The notes: generated by a model from the letters alone, not told the origin. 64,000 nucleotides of DNA from Romeriopsis navalis LEGE 11480 (GCF_015207035.1 NZ_JADEXQ010000014.1:1-64000), one strand, 5' to 3'. Counted from the first letter of the stretch, positions 44,353-51,801 are shown. Program-made: numbers and translations.

Positions 44353-45384
44353 ATGAAACACCAATGCTTCACCGCTGGTATCCAAATTATTACGACACTC
44401 ATCCTGTCCGCTGCTCCGGCGCTAGCAACCTCACGTCCGGGATTTGACTCCCTGAAACCTCAGACTTTGGTGATGGAGTCAGAACCAAATGACACCCGTG
44501 CTAGCCACATAAGCGATGTCTCTAACGAGCGGTTTTTCCGGTTCAACGGTAAAGTCGGTGGTGCGGATAGACAGGACATTCGTGCGGTCCGATTAGCCGA
44601 CTATGTCCGTCGCGATACTCCAGTTCAGCTTTGGCTAAGTAGTGGGCGTGAAAAGGTCTATGCGCGAGTATTTCGTGATACGAATGGTAATGGCACGATC
44701 GATGCGAGTGATACCGTCATCGCCCGATTTGGTGAGCGTGGAGCCGCGCAGCAAGTCGTGTTCCAGCGACAGCAATCATATTTGTTTGAGATTTATACCG
44801 CAAAGCGTCAACCAGTAAAGTCGCCGATTAAATATACCTTTGGCATCTCTCCGGTAAAGCCTTCGAGTAGTCGGGTGACGGTGACCGTGATCAACGCAAA
44901 GGCCCTGGGCACGTTTGATCGAAAACGATCTGGGCGGAGTTCCGATGATGCGGATTTCTACACTAAGGTTAATATCGGTACCTACATCACTGGTGATAGT
45001 CCAAAGACATTTCAGTACGCTAAAGGTCGAACGCGCACGATCGAAAATAATGATAATCCAGTCTTTAATCAATCATTTAGCTATCGGCACATTGGGAATC
45101 GATCGCGACTAATGAAGCCGGTTCTGGTTGAGTTCAGGCTAATGGATGCAGATGAAGGTTCAGATGATGCGGCCATATTGTCAGCTAAGTCACCGAGTTG
45201 CTTTGTGCGATACGACCCTGGCACGAATCGGGTTTATGACTTAGATGGCAAAGTCTTGGGGCAGGCTGGAGAAAATATTACGGTACGTGGTTGGATAAAC
45301 CCTCAAACCGATCGTGAAGAACCAATTAAAACTGCTGCCCTCACCTTTCGCATTGACTACACCTTCCAGAACACGAACTTTTAG
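44353..45384 (+). CDS. Secreted protein with PPC-like domain, DxNxNG loop and C2-like domain (paralogue 2)
   Basis: A 343-residue exported protein homologous in layout to the products at 33857 and 48054. A signal peptide ends near PALA-TSRPG. The PPC-like domain starts MESEPNDTRA, with a 12-residue calcium-type loop Asp109-Asp120 (DTNGNGTIDASD). The C2-like domain starts VTVTVINAKALGTFD and has DADFYTKVNIG, NNDNPVFNQSF and EFRLMDADEGSDDAAIL. The end has RVYDLDGKVLGQAGENITVR and a final strand ALTFRIDYTF. It is the longest of the three and lies directly before the PH-like and LCCL genes. The frame opens at 44269, but ATG 44353 gives the signal peptide. Function unknown; calcium binding is inferred from the loop. 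Confidence 0.75.
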   Translation: MKHQCFTAGIQIITTLILSAAPALATSRPGFDSLKPQTLVMESEPNDTRASHISDVSNERFFRFNGKVGGADRQDIRAVRLADYVRRDTPVQLWLSSGREKVYARVFRDTNGNGTIDASDTVIARFGERGAAQQVVFQRQQSYLFEIYTAKRQPVKSPIKYTFGISPVKPSSSRVTVTVINAKALGTFDRKRSGRSSDDADFYTKVNIGTYITGDSPKTFQYAKGRTRTIENNDNPVFNQSFSYRHIGNRSRLMKPVLVEFRLMDADEGSDDAAILSAKSPSCFVRYDPGTNRVYDLDGKVLGQAGENITVRGWINPQTDREEPIKTAALTFRIDYTFQNTNF

Positions 45385-45419
45385 CTGAATCAGCATTATG
45401 TGGCTAGAGGCATCAAATT

Positions 45420-46013
45420 ATGCAACAAACAATGACTGGCTTCGATGAATGGCATTTGTCTGCGGATCTGCGCCGCCGCATTGAGCAGGAACTGCAACCC
45501 GGTGAACCGATCGCATGGTTGGGGCAACCGATTCCCCGTTGGATGACGTTGGACTCGATCATCTTCGTTCTATTTGCGATTCCTTGGACCACTTTTGCGC
45601 TCTTTTGGATGTGGGCGGCCTTTGGGATGCAGATGCCGGATTTAGCGAATGGGATCAAGCCTAATTACATTATTGCGCTATTTGGGATTCCTTTTGTACT
45701 CATTGGGTTATTCATGCTTTCTAGCCCGATTTGGAAACGTCGGACATTGCGTCGCACGGTCTATTTGGTTACCGATCGACGGGCAATTATTATTCGTGGT
45801 GGCTTCTACATAACGATTCGGAGTTATGCACCGGAGCAGTTACAGGATGTTTATCGGCGGGAAAGACGGAGTGATATTGGGGATGTCATAATTGCCCAGC
45901 GGCAGATTCGCAATAGCAATAATTCCTATCGCACGGAGTTAATTGGTTTTTTAGGAATTGCTGATGCCCATGGTGCGGAGCAACGCATCAAGCGTCTGGC
46001 GGCAAAAGCGTAG
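45420..46013 (+). CDS. Membrane-anchored bacterial PH-domain protein
   Basis: A 197-residue protein. Two membrane helices (SIIFVLFAIPWTTFALFWMW and IALFGIPFVLIGLFMLSS) are followed by a bacterial pleckstrin-homology-like domain: RTVYLVTDRRAIIIRGGFYI, TIRSYAPEQLQDVYRRE and a closing GIADAHGAEQRIKRLAAKA helix. Proteins of this type are common in cyanobacteria; function is not established. It starts 35 bases after paralogue 2 and is followed 19 bases later by the LCCL gene, so these three genes are likely one transcript. Confidence 0.75.
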   Translation: MQQTMTGFDEWHLSADLRRRIEQELQPGEPIAWLGQPIPRWMTLDSIIFVLFAIPWTTFALFWMWAAFGMQMPDLANGIKPNYIIALFGIPFVLIGLFMLSSPIWKRRTLRRTVYLVTDRRAIIIRGGFYITIRSYAPEQLQDVYRRERRSDIGDVIIAQRQIRNSNNSYRTELIGFLGIADAHGAEQRIKRLAAKA

Positions 46014-46032
46014 AGATATTTGGAGGTGTACC

Positions 46033-46575
46033 GTGGGCAGAACCGTGAGTGATAAAAAAGTCCAGTATCAATTATTTTGGTATCTTTTGGTGCCAGCAGT
46101 GGTAACGCTGACAACGGCGAGCACGGCTCCTTGGTGGTGGCAATCATTGTTTCGTCCTGGCTACAGCTACAGTGAGACGGTGCAGTCGTCATCGATCGAG
46201 CCTACGCCAGCGTCATCTAGTATAAATAACACTGCATTGGATGCGGAACGTGGGGTGACTTCGATCGAGTGGGATACCAATCTGCATCATATGCAAATCC
46301 ACGACAGCGTTGGTCAGAAGTTTACGTTTAAGTGTGAAGGAAATGGCAGTCTCAACAATGCTATATGGGGAACCGTTACCTATAGCGGTGACAGTAGCAT
46401 TTGCAATGCTGCTGTGCATTCGGGCCAATTCAGTCGGAAGGATGGAGGCGTTGTACAGCTTCAGGTTACAGGTATGCAAACGTCTTTTATGGGGAGCCAA
46501 CGCTTTGGGGTGGTCAGCCGTGGATACGGGGCATTTTCTAGTTCATTTCGTTTTTTAGCCAAAGGTGAGCCATAA
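46033..46575 (+). CDS. Membrane-anchored LCCL-domain protein
   Basis: A 180-residue protein. A membrane helix near the N-terminus (LFWYLLVPAVVTLTTAS) and a Ser/Thr/Pro-rich spacer precede an LCCL domain of about 90 residues. Its hallmarks are KFTFKCEGNGSLNNAIWGTV, TYSGDSSICNAAVHSGQF, GGVVQLQVTG and a closing SQRFGVVSRGYG. Both conserved cysteines are present. LCCL domains are extracellular and common in eukaryotic proteins such as cochlin; bacterial cases are less common. Ligand unknown. GTG at 46033 preceded by GGAGG is the start; the frame is open further upstream inside the PH gene. Confidence 0.8.
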   Translation: MGRTVSDKKVQYQLFWYLLVPAVVTLTTASTAPWWWQSLFRPGYSYSETVQSSSIEPTPASSSINNTALDAERGVTSIEWDTNLHHMQIHDSVGQKFTFKCEGNGSLNNAIWGTVTYSGDSSICNAAVHSGQFSRKDGGVVQLQVTGMQTSFMGSQRFGVVSRGYGAFSSSFRFLAKGEP

Positions 46576-46649
46576 CGCAATACTCAAGTTGAATGTTTTT
46601 ATCCTGGGAGAGATGTTATTGGTTGATGTTGATTCTAATGAAATCCTTC

Positions 46650-46823
46650 TTATACTTTTTGCCCTTGTCGCGCCTTCATTTTTTGTTGCGGGCTGATGTG
46701 ATTAAAATAGTCATAGATGTGTTGAGCAAAACGTTGGTATTTATATTTATCCAATGTTTCTGGTAAGGCTTCAGATTGCTGATATAACCACTCTAACTAA
46801 TACTCCTTAATTCTTTTCAACAT
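46650..46823 (-). pseudogene. Short reading frame with an internal stop
   Basis: Minus-strand ATG at 46823 reads MLKRIKEY, meets TAG (46797-46799), then continues LEWLYQQSEALPETLDKYKY, QRFAQHIYDYFNHISPQQKM and KARQGQKV to TAA at 46650. The part after the stop is clearly protein-like. TAG is one change from CAG. It is a disrupted small gene or the remnant of a larger one; family not recognised. Confidence 0.4.
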
Positions 46824-46953
46824 ACGAGCATCTGACCTCAAGTGGGCTAGCGTAATACCCTATCTCAAATTGTTCTGGGTGATCAATACCACAGAGCACA
46901 GACAGATATGTGATAAAACTTACGGAGTGCAAGAGCTATTGAGGAAAAACAAA

Positions 46954-47493
46954 ATGCGCCCTCTTAAGAATCACCGCTGGTTGGGATTGACATTGGTAAT
47001 GGTATTGTCCGTTATTGTGGCAGCATCCACGGCTAAGGCTCCAGTGACGTTAGCACACGCGCACAAATCTAAAACTGCGGAGCAAATCGAACCTGAAAAA
47101 ATCAAGATTGTGCCTCAGCGAGAACGTGATAAAGCTCAGGAACTAAAAGTTAAAGGCCCCACTAAAACCCTTGGCATTACGTCCCTGACTAATCTCGGTG
47201 CAGTTGACCTGAGTGGAGAATTTAAGTCCCTTGATGGCTATACCTTACGGGCACGCGAAATTGTTGTTGCTCCTGGTGGGCAGGTCGCTGTCCACCAGCA
47301 TAATTCCCGCCCAGGTATTGCCTACATCATTGAGGGCGAAATGGTGGAGTATCGCAATGATCAAGATGACCCAATTGTTCGTAAAGCCGGGTCCGTAGCC
47401 TTTGAAAGAACTGGTGTGGTGCACTGGTGGAAAAATCAAAGTTCAAAACCAGCACGTGCACTGGTGGTCGATATTGTACCCAAGCAAAAGTAA
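46954..47493 (+). CDS. Exported or membrane-anchored cupin protein
   Basis: A protein of about 179 residues. An N-terminal hydrophobic segment (LGLTLVMVLSVIVAASTAKA) is a signal peptide or anchor. A Lys/Glu-rich spacer precedes a single cupin domain: LRAREIVVAPGGQVAVHQHN with two metal-binding His, RPGIAYIIEGEMVEYRN with the Glu, and GVVHWWKNQSSKPARALVVD with the last His. A metal site is therefore likely; the reaction or ligand is unknown. GAGG thirteen bases before ATG 46954 supports this start over one at 46870. Confidence 0.78.
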   Translation: MRPLKNHRWLGLTLVMVLSVIVAASTAKAPVTLAHAHKSKTAEQIEPEKIKIVPQRERDKAQELKVKGPTKTLGITSLTNLGAVDLSGEFKSLDGYTLRAREIVVAPGGQVAVHQHNSRPGIAYIIEGEMVEYRNDQDDPIVRKAGSVAFERTGVVHWWKNQSSKPARALVVDIVPKQK

Positions 47494-47631
47494 TATATCG
47501 TCAGGAGATGGGCATGCGCGTGGCTATTGTAATTTGAGTGATTATGCCCATAGATATCTGGGCTGCCAGTCTCATTGACGGATACCTTATCTCCAGTCAT
47601 TACTCAAACCAGTATTGTCATTCTGATTACT

Positions 47632-47659
47632 CTCCCCACTATCATCAGTGGGGAGTTTT
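47632..47659 (+). terminator. Rho-independent terminator
   Basis: CTCCCCACT (47632-47640) pairs perfectly with AGTGGGGAG (47647-47655) around a 6-base loop and is followed by TTTT. It lies about 140 bases after the cupin gene. Confidence 0.85.
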
Positions 47660-47660
47660 G

Positions 47661-47687
47661 CTATATCGGTAGGACTAACCGATATAG
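47661..47687. other. Second perfect hairpin immediately after the terminator
   Basis: CTATATCGGT (47661-47670) and ACCGATATAG (47678-47687) form a perfect 10-bp stem with a 7-base loop, starting five bases after the preceding terminator stem. No T-run follows. Role unknown. Confidence 0.5.
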
Positions 47688-47896
47688 ATATTGTGGCTTT
47701 AATCTAAAGCAATTTGAATTTACCTTCCAAGAGGATATCAGACTAAATCAGCTGGAGGTCGCTACACATCATCGCTTCCTAAATATCCCAATAATTCTGG
47801 GGGTGAATGGGTAGACTTTCCCAGAACTGTTGGCTGGAGGCGGCTTAGCAACCCGGTGGAGCTGTATCAAGTCTCAACCTAGTTGGTATCAGACAC

Positions 47897-47961
47897 CTGA
47901 ATTAGTAACTGAATAAACCCTGAAATAACCTCAACTATGATCTTTTTCAACCTTTTACACT
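47897..47961 (+). promoter_or_regulatory. Direct-repeat promoter element, copy B
   Basis: CTGAA/CTCAA units start at 47897, 47909, 47920 and 47930. TACACT begins at 47956, 26 bases after the last unit start. From the -10-like box onward the sequence is nearly the same as at 33762 for 26 bases, and a CATACACACACAA stretch is also shared before both genes. Confidence 0.62.
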
Positions 47962-48053
47962 GTTTTCAACAGCAATGAGCAAAGCAGATAGCGCTTCTTG
48001 GCTGGCCGCTGCTGTTGATTCATACACACACAAATTCAAGGAACAATTTCACC

Positions 48054-48968
48054 ATGAAATCTCAACTAGCATTTGGTCTATTTGCCCTGAGCACGGTAAG
48101 CCTACTGCTCTCCAGCGCAACTGCAGCTCAGGCAGGACTTTCATTGAACGAAACAACAGATTTTACCCGCCAGCGTCCGAGCCAAGTAATTCGGACTCGT
48201 CTTGGCTCGAATATGATGAATGGCATGCTTAAGGGGAAAGACGATCGATCTGATTGGATTCGGATTGGTAGTGCGAGCCAAGTAAAGCAAATCAAACTCA
48301 ACCTGATCGGCAATGGGCTAAATCGTAGTCTATATCAAGATAACAATCGCAATGGTCGTTCTGATGCCGGTGATAAGCTGATTCCGTTTAATGGTAACGA
48401 AGTTGCCCTCGATGCTAGTAAGCAGTACCTACTTGCGATTACACGTTCTACGCCTAACTCCACAGCCGCTCGTAGCTATATCGTGCAACTCACAGGTTTC
48501 AAAGAGACATCTCGCTATGAAACCGTTAAAGTCTCCATCCTGCGCGCTAAAGCATTGAGCCGATTCGACACCAAAGTTCCTGGCTTAAAGAGCTATAAGG
48601 CTGACTTCGAGGCTTTCCTCAAAATGGATATTGAAGGCTCCCATGCGTCTGATAAAACGCGGTTGTTTAAGAATAATGATGATCCCCGGTTCAACCATAC
48701 TTATACAAGTCGTGTGCGAACAACCCAAAAGCGTATTCCGATTGAGTTGAGCCTGCGCGATCGAGATGGTGATGTCTTTGCTGGTGGTGCGCATGACCAA
48801 GCTGATATTAGTCCCACCCGCGATCGCCGACTTCAGCTCTCCTATGAGCCATCCACTGGCAAAGTCTTTGGCCCCACTGGTCGAGTGATTGGCAAGCGCA
48901 ATCAACAGATTACGGTAACTGGTAACTCTCGCAAGGATAACGCCAGCATTACCTTCAAGATTCACTAA
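48054..48968 (+). CDS. Secreted protein with DxNxNG loop and C2-like domain (paralogue 3)
   Basis: A 304-residue exported protein, third member of the set at 33857 and 44353. A signal peptide (GLFALSTVSLLLSSATAAQA) precedes a beta-rich domain without the usual EPN start but with the 12-residue loop Asp96-Asp107 (DNNRNGRSDAGD). The C2-like domain starts VKVSILRAKALSRFDTKVPG and has YKADFEAFLKM, NNDDPRFNHTY and IELSLRDRDGDVFAGG. The last part has KVFGPTGRVIGKRNQQITVT. It has the same promoter and leader design as paralogue 1, so these two are likely co-regulated. The ATG at 48054 is supported by signal peptide and AAGGAA upstream. A hairpin (48979-49012, 10-bp perfect stem) follows the stop. 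Confidence 0.75.
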   Translation: MKSQLAFGLFALSTVSLLLSSATAAQAGLSLNETTDFTRQRPSQVIRTRLGSNMMNGMLKGKDDRSDWIRIGSASQVKQIKLNLIGNGLNRSLYQDNNRNGRSDAGDKLIPFNGNEVALDASKQYLLAITRSTPNSTAARSYIVQLTGFKETSRYETVKVSILRAKALSRFDTKVPGLKSYKADFEAFLKMDIEGSHASDKTRLFKNNDDPRFNHTYTSRVRTTQKRIPIELSLRDRDGDVFAGGAHDQADISPTRDRRLQLSYEPSTGKVFGPTGRVIGKRNQQITVTGNSRKDNASITFKIH

Positions 48969-48978
48969 TTCAAATCGC

Positions 48979-49012
48979 GCAGTTCTTCTAGGTATCGGCT
49001 TGGAAGAACTGC
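48979..49012. terminator. Hairpin after paralogue 3
   Basis: GCAGTTCTTC (48979-48988) and GAAGAACTGC (49003-49012) form a perfect 10-bp stem. No T-run follows, so it is a weak terminator at best. Confidence 0.45.
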
Positions 49013-49070
49013 AACGCGAACGCTTGCTTTTCCGCTAAACGTGTTGTTCTCAAAATAGGAGCATTTACCA

Positions 49071-49541
49071 ATGGCAACGATCGAAAATCTCAAACTATCC
49101 ATGAACCAAATGGGCAATGACCCATTTTTAAACGCTAGCCTTGATTTTGATGTGCGTTTTAGCGATGCGGAAGTCCGTCTCGGGTTGAATTATTACGTCC
49201 ATGCCAAACTATTCGAACGGGATGGCTGGCGTGACCAGTATGTGATGTGGCAAAACGGGGCGGATAGCTTTCAAGTTCAGGCAATGCAAAAGGGTGAACA
49301 GGACCTAGCCGACGACCCTGTGCGGGCTTTCTGGGGTAAGACAATTACGCCAAATGGTCAGAACCGGATGCACGTCCAGCTCAATCGCGGCTTTCCGATG
49401 CCTGAAGGACAAGATCATCCTTCTGATCGTGGCAATCACGATCTAGAGTTCTTTGCTATCGTACAAGTTGCTTCTGAACTTGCCCCGGCAACGATGTTCT
49501 CTAATCAAGTCAATACGAAGTCGCCGGTTATGGCTTCTTAG
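49071..49541 (+). CDS. Hypothetical protein
   Basis: A 156-residue cytoplasmic-looking protein. It begins ATIENLKLSMNQMGNDPFLN and shows strand-like segments (LNASLDFDVRFSDAEVRLGL, NYYVHAKLFERDGWRDQYVM) and a Pro/Gly-rich loop (NRGFPMPEGQDHPSDRGN). The pattern could be a small beta-sandwich. Not recognised. It lies about 100 bases after paralogue 3 in the same direction with AGGAG before the ATG. Confidence 0.6.
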   Translation: MATIENLKLSMNQMGNDPFLNASLDFDVRFSDAEVRLGLNYYVHAKLFERDGWRDQYVMWQNGADSFQVQAMQKGEQDLADDPVRAFWGKTITPNGQNRMHVQLNRGFPMPEGQDHPSDRGNHDLEFFAIVQVASELAPATMFSNQVNTKSPVMAS

Positions 49542-49591
49542 TCAGTCAGCGAATGACACTGGGTCGCCACGCCGCTAATGCTTGATTGTAA

Positions 49592-49731
49592 TCATACCGC
49601 TGCCCCAAAGTCGTTCTACTTCATTGACTAGAGTCTGTGCGCAGAGTTGCTTGCTGGACGTGCATGGGGCGAAAATGCTGGATGGCAATTTTGCGCTGAG
49701 GCTGAAGCTGGATTTGTTTCGTAAGGATACT
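49592..49731 (+). pseudogene. Short 3'-region fragment of the 18.6-kb dehydrogenase gene with a foreign leader
   Basis: Bases 49652-49731 match the segment of the 18583-19464 gene that encodes DVHGAKMLDGNFA and KLDLFRKD, then the likeness stops. Bases 49592-49644 do not match that gene but match 58896-58947, the region between the Uma2 start and another fragment. The leader includes AAAGTCGTTCTACTTCATTG in both places. The combination shows that two copies share an origin. Confidence 0.75.
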
Positions 49732-49892
49732 TTGCTGGATGAATATAATCGCTTGAGAGGCAAGTGGTCTAATACGGAACTCTAACAGATACGTTTTAAG
49801 CTACTGCCACAAACCAAATACAAGCGTTATGTGATCCCATGAGTGCCCCGGCTCATTGCTGGAGCTAAAATCTGACGAGTATGCAATATTGT

Positions 49893-49950
49893 AAAGTCTC
49901 TTTGACTTACTATGGCGCCATAAAGTAAAGTCTACTTGACTAATAGTCAA
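49893..49950. promoter_or_regulatory. Composite operator of the XRE/membrane module
   Basis: Two 17-base direct repeats of the type AAAGTCTnnTTGACTnA (49893-49909 and 49927-49943) flank a perfect 12-base palindrome TATGGCGCCATA (49911-49922). The second repeat overlaps a 6-3-6 palindrome TTGACTAATAGTCAA (49936-49950). The block ends 14 bases before the GTG at 49964. Confidence 0.65.
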
Positions 49951-49963
49951 GGGAGTCTGTCTT

Positions 49964-50383
49964 GTGGGCAACAAAGACGCTAACGCCAATCAACACACTG
50001 TTCGCGAAGCGAAATCATCGTTACGTGTAGCAATTTGGTCTGTCGCATGGGGCGGGGCAGTCGCGCTGGGCGCTGCTGCTGCCGTATACCTTCCGGCTCC
50101 CAAGCTGCTCGTCGGTATTGCCGCACTGATGATTTATTCGGGTATCAGCCTCGGAACGATTCGCGCCTATATACGCTGGCTAAAAGTTCTAGATGAAATG
50201 CAGCGACGAATACAGTTAGAAACGATGGCAATGACGCTGGGGGCATTATGGATCGCTTTCGGTGGTCTGTTGATCTTGAATGCAGCGGAAATAATCTATA
50301 TTGATCGCTGGGAAGTATCGCTGTTAGTCGTGCTTGCTAGTCTGGGAATGTCCGTAGGGAGTCTGAGGATGCTTAAAAGCTGA
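49964..50383 (+). CDS. Small four-helix membrane protein of an XRE module
   Basis: A 139-residue integral membrane protein with four helices (VAWGGAVALGAAAAVYLPAP, LLVGIAALMIYSGISLGTIR, MTLGALWIAFGGLLILNAA, LLVVLASLGMSVGSLRML). A short loop, LKVLDEMQRRIQLETMAM, in the middle is typical of small membrane partners of XRE regulators. It starts with GTG, with GGGAG nine bases upstream. Its TGA overlaps the ATG of the next gene, so the two are translationally coupled. Role unknown; sensing or sequestering the regulator is possible. Confidence 0.75.
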   Translation: MGNKDANANQHTVREAKSSLRVAIWSVAWGGAVALGAAAAVYLPAPKLLVGIAALMIYSGISLGTIRAYIRWLKVLDEMQRRIQLETMAMTLGALWIAFGGLLILNAAEIIYIDRWEVSLLVVLASLGMSVGSLRMLKS

Positions 50384-50580
50384 TGAAAAACCGGCTAAAA
50401 GTACTGCGAGCCGAACGAGACTGGACTCAGGCCGACTTAGCTGCCCAGTTGGAAGTTTCCCGACAGACAATCAATGCGATCGAGAAAGGCAAGTTTGACC
50501 CGAGCTTGCCTCTGGCTTTCAAGACCGCCAAGTTATTTGGCTTGTCTATAGAAGATATTTTCCAGCATGATGCTGAGTAG
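50383..50580 (+). CDS. XRE-family transcriptional regulator
   Basis: A 65-residue single helix-turn-helix protein: MKNRLKVLRAERDWTQADLA, AQLEVSRQTINAIEKGKFDP and a C-terminal PLAFKTAKLFGLSIEDIFQ. This is the compact Cro/C1 type (YozG-like) often paired with a small membrane protein. Overlap with the upstream stop indicates one transcript. It probably binds the composite operator at 49893-49950 and regulates itself. Confidence 0.9.
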   Translation: MKNRLKVLRAERDWTQADLAAQLEVSRQTINAIEKGKFDPSLPLAFKTAKLFGLSIEDIFQHDAE

Positions 50581-50626
50581 AAATATCACATATGCACCGT
50601 GCTGCGGGAGCGAGATCAGGTTTTTG

Positions 50627-51580
50627 TTAAGCGGTCCAACTGAAACCGGTCTCTTGCTCCGATCGCTTCCACAGCTTTTCCATGACCGACTTCTCGTAGG
50701 CAAAGGATTCCAGCGTCCCCTTGCCGACCGGACCGACCCATTCCATGCGGCCCGTCGGACCGTAAAGCGCCCGCTGCTCTAAGCCCCCTTGGGTTGCACA
50801 CATAACTTCTGGATAGGCACCCTTTTCCGCCGATTGCACCATGGGCGATAACGACATGAGCTTGAACATTATCCGGGTGGTGAGGCCACCACTGGTTTTG
50901 ATCAGCGACGTTGCGGACGATCCGGGATGGCAGACATACACTTCGACGGTCTTGTGCTCTGCCCTGATGCGATCTTGCAGCTCATAGGCGAACATCATCT
51001 GCGCCAGCTTGCTTTGGCTGTATGCGGGATTAGCACTGTAGTTTTTGTCCCAGTTCATATCGTCAAACTGAATCGTCCTTAGCCCCATCTTGTAGCCGAG
51101 GCTTGCGACGACAACGATCCGGCCCTGGGATGCTTCGATGCGATCGAAGAGCATGCCGCACAGGACAAAATGACCGTAATGGTTCGTGCCCAGTTGACTT
51201 TCGAAGCCGTCCTGGGTGAGCTTCCGCGTCGGCACTTGGGCGATCGCGGCGTTGCAGATGAGGGCATCGATTTGAGGAACCTGCTCCATGACCTCAGCCG
51301 CTGCTTCCCGGACGGAATCCAACACGGCTAGATCCATGCGCACGAAAGTTACATCAGCGTCACTGCCAAATTCTTCTTTTAGGGTTGCGATCGCAACAGT
51401 TGATTTATCAGCATTGCGGTTCAGCATCACCACTTTTGCACCTTTGGACAGAAGGATGCGTGAAGCCTCGAAGCCCGCGCCCGCATTCGCGCCGGTGATC
51501 ACAAAGGTCTTGCCTGCGAGGGAGCCGAGTTGCTCCGGGGTCCAGCCTTTGGGGCCGAATTGGGTGTCTTTCACGTTCAT
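50627..51580 (-). CDS. Short-chain dehydrogenase/reductase (retinol dehydrogenase-like)
   Basis: A 317-residue SDR. The cofactor motif TGANAGAGFEASRIL lies near residues 33-47. ICNAAIAQVP matches the NNAG motif, VVVASLGYK carries the catalytic Ser, and AYSQSKLAQMM is the YxxxK site. VYVCHPGSSAT is the usual PG segment after the active site. The N-terminal PKGWTPEQLGSLAGKTFVIT is typical of the light-dependent protochlorophyllide reductase/retinol dehydrogenase group, but substrate is unknown. It is divergent from an AraC regulator 200 bases away, a common pairing for inducible SDRs. Confidence 0.88.
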   Translation of the reverse strand: MNVKDTQFGPKGWTPEQLGSLAGKTFVITGANAGAGFEASRILLSKGAKVVMLNRNADKSTVAIATLKEEFGSDADVTFVRMDLAVLDSVREAAAEVMEQVPQIDALICNAAIAQVPTRKLTQDGFESQLGTNHYGHFVLCGMLFDRIEASQGRIVVVASLGYKMGLRTIQFDDMNWDKNYSANPAYSQSKLAQMMFAYELQDRIRAEHKTVEVYVCHPGSSATSLIKTSGGLTTRIMFKLMSLSPMVQSAEKGAYPEVMCATQGGLEQRALYGPTGRMEWVGPVGKGTLESFAYEKSVMEKLWKRSEQETGFSWTA

Positions 51581-51750
51581 GCTCCTTTTAGCGACGGCGG
51601 CGGGCTAGTGGGCCATGGGGTCTGAGTTTCGATCTTGATTCTGTTAAATTACTCTCAAAATTGACTCAATAACAGATGCAATCGTCCCATTCTCTTGCCT
51701 GATTGTATCAATCTCGTTTTCGTGGCTGATGGGACGGCATAAGATGGCTG

Positions 51751-51801
51751 TCATGAGTCAGCAGCCGTCATGAGCAAACAGCCATCATGAGCAAACAACA
51801 G
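51751..51801 (+). repeat. Three 17-base tandem repeats over the AraC start codon
   Basis: Units at 51751-51767, 51768-51784 and 51785-51801 all begin TCATGAG. Each contains an ATG (51753, 51770, 51787). As 17 is not a multiple of three, the first two ATGs open six-codon frames that end in TGA overlapping the next ATG (ATGA). The third ATG is the gene start. Confidence 0.8.
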
